From NCBI GenBank assembly GCA_959602045.1, contig CAUGRT010000056.1, forward strand, positions 1 to 9,531: a stretch of DNA of 9,531 bases, given 5' to 3'. The notes below the pieces were generated by a model. It had not been told where the DNA came from. It saw only the letters and a program-made list of their open reading frames with translations, and ran no database searches. This document shows, piece by piece, positions 6,042-9,531 of this stretch. The number at the start of each line of letters is the position of its first letter. Positions within the stretch are counted from its first letter, which is position 1. The stretch is from an uncultured Clostridia bacterium. GTDB lineage: Bacteria; Bacillota; Clostridia; UBA1381. A program made the translations under genes and the position numbers.

Positions 6042-6920
6042 GTGATTATCAAAATGAAGTACAAGATATTTGACGCCCATTGCGACACCTTGTGTCTTTT
6101 AAATGATTTGGGAGGTTCTATTCAAAAGAATCCGTTCCATGTGGATAAGGCGCGGATGCGGACGTATGATTCTTACACGCAGGTTTTTGCTTGCTTTATT
6201 GACCCGATTTATCGGGATACTGCGATGGAGCGGTTTATTGATTTGTCCGATGTTTTCTATTCTCAGCATATTGATGGGATTTTGAGCGTTGAGGGCGGTG
6301 AGATGATTACGAATCTGAAAGCGCTTCGGACATTAAAGCGTCTGGGGGTTCGGATTGCGGCGCTGACGTGGAATTATTCCAATCATATTGCGACAGGGGC
6401 ATTGGAGCCGAATCCGGAAAGAGGGTTGACGGAGTTTGGCAGAAGTGTTGTACGGGAAATGAACCGAATCGGGATGCTGATTGATTACTCCCATTTAAAC
6501 GATCGCTCCTTTTTTGAGATTGCCGCAATTTCGAAAATGCCGGTAGTTGCGACTCATTCGGATTCGAGGGCAATCTGCCCGAATCCGCGGAATTTGACGG
6601 ATGAACAATTCCGCATTGTTATGCAGACGGGAGGATGCGTCGGAATTAATTTTTATCCGCCGTTTTTAAGCGGAGAAACAGCGGATATTGAGGATATTAT
6701 ACGGCATATTGAGCATTTTATGAGTCTGGGCGGAGAACGAAATATCGGAATCGGCGCGGATTTTGATGGTGTGGATTGCTTGCCGGAGGGAATTAAAAGC
6801 TGCCGCGATACATATAAAGTATTTGACCGACTTTTGCAGCTGAATTACAGCGAGAAAACCGTACAAAGAATATCCCATCGGAATTTTGAACGGATATTCA
6901 GACACTATGCAGCACAATAG
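6042..6920 (+). CDS. Membrane dipeptidase family (peptidase M19) zinc enzyme
   Basis: The 292-residue protein belongs to the M19 renal-dipeptidase family, zinc enzymes of the amidohydrolase fold that split dipeptides, some including D-residues. All expected ligands are present: H13 and D15 in FDAHCDT, E84 in SVEGGE, H151 in DYSH, H172 in THSDSR and D240 in GADFDGVD; the CPNPRNLTD segment after THSDSR is typical. No signal peptide is seen, so it should be cytoplasmic. The start is ambiguous: GGAG (6035-6038) is three bases from GTG 6042 and 15 from ATG 6054, and the latter gives the family-like start MKYKIFDAHCDT. The gene lies just after a MITE-like repeat and heads the cluster with rsmE. Confidence 0.92.
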   Translation: MIIKMKYKIFDAHCDTLCLLNDLGGSIQKNPFHVDKARMRTYDSYTQVFACFIDPIYRDTAMERFIDLSDVFYSQHIDGILSVEGGEMITNLKALRTLKRLGVRIAALTWNYSNHIATGALEPNPERGLTEFGRSVVREMNRIGMLIDYSHLNDRSFFEIAAISKMPVVATHSDSRAICPNPRNLTDEQFRIVMQTGGCVGINFYPPFLSGETADIEDIIRHIEHFMSLGGERNIGIGADFDGVDCLPEGIKSCRDTYKVFDRLLQLNYSEKTVQRISHRNFERIFRHYAAQ

Positions 6921-6941
6921 AAAGAGAGAGGAATGAAACCA

Positions 6942-7688
6942 ATGCCGAAATTTTTTACTGCAAGGGAAAATATTTCAGATCATGAAATAAAAATTGATAA
7001 TGAGGATGTGGCGCATATTACAAGGGTTTTGCGCCTGAAATGCGGAGATTTGATTACGGTCTGCGATGGCCGCGGCTATGACTATGCCGCACGCATTGAG
7101 AGGATTGAACCGAAAGAGATTTATTGCTCTGTGCAATCCAAACAGAAGTGCAATACGGAATCCAATATTGCCGTAACGCTGTTTCAAGGGATTCCAAAGG
7201 CGTCTAAAATGGATTATATTATTCAAAAGACAACGGAGCTGGGGATTGTACGCATTGTTCCGGTAGCGTTGGAGCGGTGTGTGGTTCGCTTGGAGAATAA
7301 AAAAGCGGAGGAAAAGAAACGGGATCGCTGGCAGAAAATTGCCGGTGAAGCGGCAAAGCAATCCGGCAGGGGCGTGATTCCGGAAGTAACCCTGCCCATG
7401 AGCTTAGAGGACGCGCTCCAAATGGCAAAACAGATGGATTTGTGCTTTGTTCCGTATGAATGTGAGGAGCAAAAGCATTTAAAGGAGGTTTTGACCGCAA
7501 AGCCGGAGGTTCAAACGGTAGGCTTTATGATTGGGCCGGAGGGCGGTTTTGACCCTGCGGAAACAGAAAAAATCAAGGCTGCCGGGATTGAAACGGTGAC
7601 GCTCGGCAGACGGATTTTGAGAACGGAAACTGCCGGAGAAGCGGTATTAGCAATGGTTATGTATGAATTGGGAGACATCAATGGCTGA
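6942..7688 (+). CDS. rsmE: 16S rRNA (uracil(1498)-N(3))-methyltransferase RsmE
   Basis: RsmE uses S-adenosylmethionine to methylate N3 of U1498 in 16S rRNA. The sequence shows the N-terminal PUA-like domain (about 1-70, with HITRVLRLKCGDLI) and the SPOUT methyltransferase domain with FQGIPKASKMDYIIQKTTELG, RWQKIAGEAAKQSGR and the knotted cofactor site GPEGGFDPAE plus LGRRILRTETAGEAVLA near the C-terminus. I chose ATG 6942 (248 residues, MPKFF, the family's usual start) because GAGAGG ends ten bases before it; ATG 6933 (251 residues) has that motif almost touching it. It follows the dipeptidase gene closely and its last eight bases overlap the next gene, so it is in the same transcription unit. 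Confidence 0.95.
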   Translation: MPKFFTARENISDHEIKIDNEDVAHITRVLRLKCGDLITVCDGRGYDYAARIERIEPKEIYCSVQSKQKCNTESNIAVTLFQGIPKASKMDYIIQKTTELGIVRIVPVALERCVVRLENKKAEEKKRDRWQKIAGEAAKQSGRGVIPEVTLPMSLEDALQMAKQMDLCFVPYECEEQKHLKEVLTAKPEVQTVGFMIGPEGGFDPAETEKIKAAGIETVTLGRRILRTETAGEAVLAMVMYELGDING

Positions 7689-8277
7689 AATTTTTGTGCA
7701 AAGCATAGAGGGCTTGCGGATGGACGCGGTATGGGATTCTCTTTCCGAATCGCGCAAACGCAAGATCGCGCGGCTAAAGAATGAGCAGCAGCGATTATTG
7801 TCCGCGGCGGCGGAGTTGGCATTAAATCGTGCCATATCTTCACAGTTTCCGAATGTTTCTGTGCCGATTCAATATGCATACATGCCCAACGGAAAGCCGT
7901 ATCTTAGTGAATCAGAGGGATATATCAGTTTATCCCATTCAGGAAAATGGGCGGTGTGCGCCTTTTCTGATAAAGAAGTGGGAGTGGATATTCAGAAAAT
8001 CCGACCGGTCAATTGGGCGCTTGCCGAACGCTTTTTTTCGGAAGTGGAAGTCCGGGCAATTCGGGATTCTGAGAATCCGGATCGCGCTTTTTGCGAGCTC
8101 TGGGTAAAAAAAGAGGCGCGTGTTAAGCTGACCGGAGAGGGAATCGGCGGCGGATTTGAAAAAATCAAGGCGGATTTACCGGGACAGTATCGGTATACGC
8201 TGCATGACATCGGAGAAGAAAATTATGTTCTTTGCACTTGTGAGCGAATGACAGAAAGTGCGGCAGGACGGAGGTAA
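7681..8277 (+). CDS. Sfp-type 4'-phosphopantetheinyl transferase
   Basis: This enzyme moves the phosphopantetheine arm from coenzyme A to a serine of carrier proteins in fatty-acid, polyketide or peptide synthesis. Numbering from ATG 7681 (198 residues), the motifs are NGKPYL (70-75), SLSHSG (83-88), GVDIQ (101-105) and WVKKEARVKLTGEG (141-154). D103 and E145 are the expected magnesium ligands; Q105 sits where Sfp has glutamate, a change also common in the superfamily. ATG 7681 has GGGAG six bases upstream; ATG 7663 (204 residues) has no such site and would lie inside rsmE. No biosynthetic cluster is visible, so a housekeeping carrier-protein role is more likely than a specialised one. Confidence 0.93.
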   Translation: MAEIFVQSIEGLRMDAVWDSLSESRKRKIARLKNEQQRLLSAAAELALNRAISSQFPNVSVPIQYAYMPNGKPYLSESEGYISLSHSGKWAVCAFSDKEVGVDIQKIRPVNWALAERFFSEVEVRAIRDSENPDRAFCELWVKKEARVKLTGEGIGGGFEKIKADLPGQYRYTLHDIGEENYVLCTCERMTESAAGRR

Positions 8278-8279
8278 TT

Positions 8280-8903
8280 ATGAGACAAGCAAACACGAAG
8301 GAACGAATCCTAAATGAGAGCTTGAAGCTTTTTTCGCAAAACGGATATGAGGCGGTGGGCGTGATTCAAATTGCGGCGGCGGTGGGGATTAAGGCGCCGT
8401 CTTTATATAAGCATTATAAGAATAAGCGCGCTATTTTCGATAGTATTCTTGAACGCGTTAATGAAATGGATTCGGATCAGGCACAGAGCCACGAGATGCC
8501 GAACGGAACGGTTGACGAGGTTCGCGAGGATTATAATAATGTTCCGTTTGATAAAATATGCGAGTATACCCGGGCGATGTTTTTGCACTGGACGGAAGAA
8601 GAATTTTCAAGGAATTTTCGCCGGCTGCTGACGTTGGAGCAGTACAAAACCCGTGAAATGGGGGAATTATATCAGCAGTATTTGTCGGGCGGGCCGGTTC
8701 AATATATGGCGGATATTTTCAATGCAATGGTGGGTTCACAAAGCAAAGCCTATCAATTAGCCGTGGAATTTTACAGCCCTATTTTTCTGATGTATAGCCT
8801 ATATGACAGCGGAGCAGACATCAATGATCTTCTTGCACTGCTCCAAAAGAATCTTTCGGATTTCTCTGAACGATTGGAAGAAAGCCGTTCATGCGGTGAG
8901 TAA
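8280..8903 (+). CDS. TetR/AcrR family transcriptional regulator
   Basis: The 207-residue protein has a typical TetR N-terminal helix-turn-helix: TKERILNESLKLFSQNGYEAVGVIQIAAAVGIKAPSLYKHYKNKRAIF (about 6-53). Residues 60-200 are helical and should form the ligand-binding, dimerising domain. The ligand cannot be read from sequence. GGAGG (8270-8274) lies five bases before the ATG and overlaps the end of the phosphopantetheinyl transferase gene, from which it is separated by only two bases, so the two are co-transcribed. It is the last gene before a strong terminator. I see no palindromic operator close by that would identify its target; it may regulate a distant gene or its own operon. Confidence 0.92.
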   Translation: MRQANTKERILNESLKLFSQNGYEAVGVIQIAAAVGIKAPSLYKHYKNKRAIFDSILERVNEMDSDQAQSHEMPNGTVDEVREDYNNVPFDKICEYTRAMFLHWTEEEFSRNFRRLLTLEQYKTREMGELYQQYLSGGPVQYMADIFNAMVGSQSKAYQLAVEFYSPIFLMYSLYDSGADINDLLALLQKNLSDFSERLEESRSCGE

Positions 8904-8957
8904 AACACAGTTGGATTTTTCGCTTTTTTAAAAACTTAAAAGGAATCATTTACTTTT

Positions 8958-8992
8958 GAGGTCGGTTCAAAATGAACTCGGCCTCTTTTTTA
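8958..8992 (+). terminator. Strong intrinsic terminator after the tetR-like gene
   Basis: GAGGTCG (8958-8964) pairs with CGGCCTC (8979-8985, one G-T pair), and after a bulged T the stem continues with GTTC/GAAC around a five-base loop. A T-run begins at 8986. It closes the dipeptidase-rsmE-PPTase-tetR cluster, 55 bases after the last stop codon. Confidence 0.85.
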
Positions 8993-9128
8993 TTTTGATG
9001 GAGAAAATATTGATTTTCGGCTGTGAGGAAAATTTCAGAGATATTTACAAAAAAACTGAGTATTGGATTTGGACTTTAAAAAGAATAAGTAGTCAAGAAT
9101 TTTTTTAAGTTTTAGATGCAACCCAAAG

Positions 9129-9147
9129 AAACCGCATAGGTAAGCCA
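9129..9147 (+). repeat. 19-bp direct repeat, right copy (candidate att core)
   Basis: Exact second copy of AAACCGCATAGGTAAGCCA (see 160-178), same orientation. Here the tandem TATGTCAA unit lies to the right (9227-9249), whereas at the left copy it lies to the left, so in both cases the mobile-element side faces away from the central genes. It probably marks the start of a second element, or a remnant of one, to the right. Confidence 0.65.
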
Positions 9148-9226
9148 TTTGTAGCGCATTTTGCACCTTGGAAAAACTCAAACAAAACAATAAAAACTGT
9201 CGGAAATATACAGAACTGACGAGTGT

Positions 9227-9249
9227 AAGTATGTCAAAAAGTATGTCAA
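9227..9249 (+). repeat. Tandem AAGTATGTCAA x2 with 12-bp period, candidate arm site
   Basis: AAGTATGTCAA occurs at 9227-9237 and 9239-9249. The unit is the same as at 106-127, but with one extra A between copies. It lies 79 bases right of the core repeat. Its presence at both junctions fits an integrase binding site inside the ends of related elements. Confidence 0.55.
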
Positions 9250-9383
9250 AAAAGGCAAACAACAATATCCAATTATAAACATATCATCCTTTTTAAATAT
9301 GGTATAAGCATTTAATAATTATGCATTAAATTTTTATACGATTTTTAAAAAGGCTTTTATTTTTGCTATTTACTGAGAGAATC

Positions 9384-9411
9384 AAGGGACTGCTTGATCA
9401 AGCAGTCCCTT
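9384..9411. terminator. 28-bp perfect palindrome, probable terminator of the right-edge gene
   Basis: Fourteen-base arms (AAGGGACTGCTTGA and its complement) are perfectly symmetric around 9397/9398 and begin six bases after the stop of the minus-strand gene at the right edge. The position suggests a transcription terminator for that gene. However, neither strand has a long T-run after it, so a protein-binding site or mRNA-stabilising hairpin is also possible. Confidence 0.55.
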
Positions 9412-9416
9412 TAACA

Positions 9417-9531
9417 TCATTTTACCTTTGCCCGGTATTTTACCGTTAAATTTGTAGGTTGCACCGTAGTACCGATCGTAATACTATTCCCATTCTCCTG
9501 CAAAGGCAAAGCCGGGAGATTGTCCGAAGTA
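9417..9531 (-). CDS. Unidentified protein, C-terminal fragment
   Basis: The last 37 codons of a minus-strand gene run off the right edge and end with TGA (complement of 9417-9419). The peptide is TSDNLPALPLQENGNSITIG and ends VKYRAKVK; it is polar with beta-like alternation and I do not recognise it. The evidence for coding is an uninterrupted frame, a reasonable composition and a palindromic terminator-like sequence just after the stop. Since it lies outside the att-like core, it may belong to a prophage or conjugative element. Confidence 0.5.
   Translation of the reverse strand, partial: TSDNLPALPLQENGNSITIGTTVQPTNLTVKYRAKVK

Larger units (their letters stand above)
8993..9416. other. AT-rich non-coding stretch spanning the chromosome/element junction
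   Basis: No convincing gene lies here. On the + strand a 36-codon frame (8998-9108, MEKILIFGCEENF...) starts straight after the terminator T-run without a ribosome binding site. On the minus strand a 76-codon frame runs across the core and tandem repeats and is rich in L, F, S and K; I regard both as chance. The stretch does hold the second att-like core, the second tandem TATGTCAA repeat and a palindrome, all listed separately. Confidence 0.6.

Noticed and set aside
8998..9108. 36-codon + strand frame starting MEKILIFGCEENF after the terminator
   Set aside because: It has no ribosome binding site, starts right behind a terminator T-run, and its frame stays open upstream through the terminator. 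The start looks vaguely like a nucleotide-binding fold but is too short to support.
160..9147. The whole segment as a single small mobile element
   Set aside because: The content is conserved housekeeping genes with no recombination, transfer or phage functions inside; the integrase lies outside the left repeat.
9035..9265. 76-codon minus-strand frame across the right core and tandem repeats
   Set aside because: It uses a non-ATG start without ribosome binding site, has low-complexity L/F/S/K composition, and runs through integrase-type repeat sequence.

Overview
The window looks like chromosomal DNA of a low-to-moderate GC, Gram-positive anaerobe of the Bacillota, most likely class Clostridia. 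Supporting this are strong AGGAGG-type ribosome binding sites, sigma-A promoters with extended -10 boxes, a DUF4364 protein, a eutS-eutP microcompartment pair and Firmicutes-type housekeeping genes. No rRNA or tRNA gene and no CRISPR array is visible. I cannot name the species.

Layout. The first 83 bases are the last 26 codons of a tyrosine recombinase (integrase), followed by a tandem TATGTCAA repeat and, at 160-178, a 19-bp sequence that recurs exactly at 9129-9147. I read the two copies as integrase core (att-like) sites. Between them lie about 9 kb of ordinary chromosomal genes. On the + strand these are a DUF1294 membrane protein, the eutS-eutP pair, a ComEC-like DNA-uptake channel, rnhB-yraN, and a compact cluster of M19 dipeptidase, rsmE, Sfp-type phosphopantetheinyl transferase and a TetR-family regulator. 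The only complete minus-strand gene encodes a DUF4364 protein; it converges on comEC and diverges from rnhB through a palindromic promoter region. Right of the second core copy lie another tandem TATGTCAA repeat, a 28-bp perfect palindrome, and the 3' end of an unidentified minus-strand gene that probably belongs to a second mobile element.

Two copies of a 91-bp, MITE-like element (about 91% identical, opposite orientations) sit at 4097-4187 and 5932-6022. They bracket the DUF4364, rnhB and yraN genes. Their 41-base centre is better conserved than their arms.

How the genes fit together. The tight groups are eutS-eutP (4-bp overlap, own promoter, followed by a terminator), rnhB-yraN (4-bp overlap) and the dipeptidase-rsmE-PPTase-tetR cluster (gaps of 21 and 2 bases around an 8-bp overlap, closed by a strong terminator). 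I see no single new multi-gene system. The points most worth following are the integrase-type repeats around a housekeeping segment, the MITE-like family, the isolated eutS-eutP pair with an altered GTPase G4 motif, and a ComEC that lacks the usual H-LLAISGLH signature.
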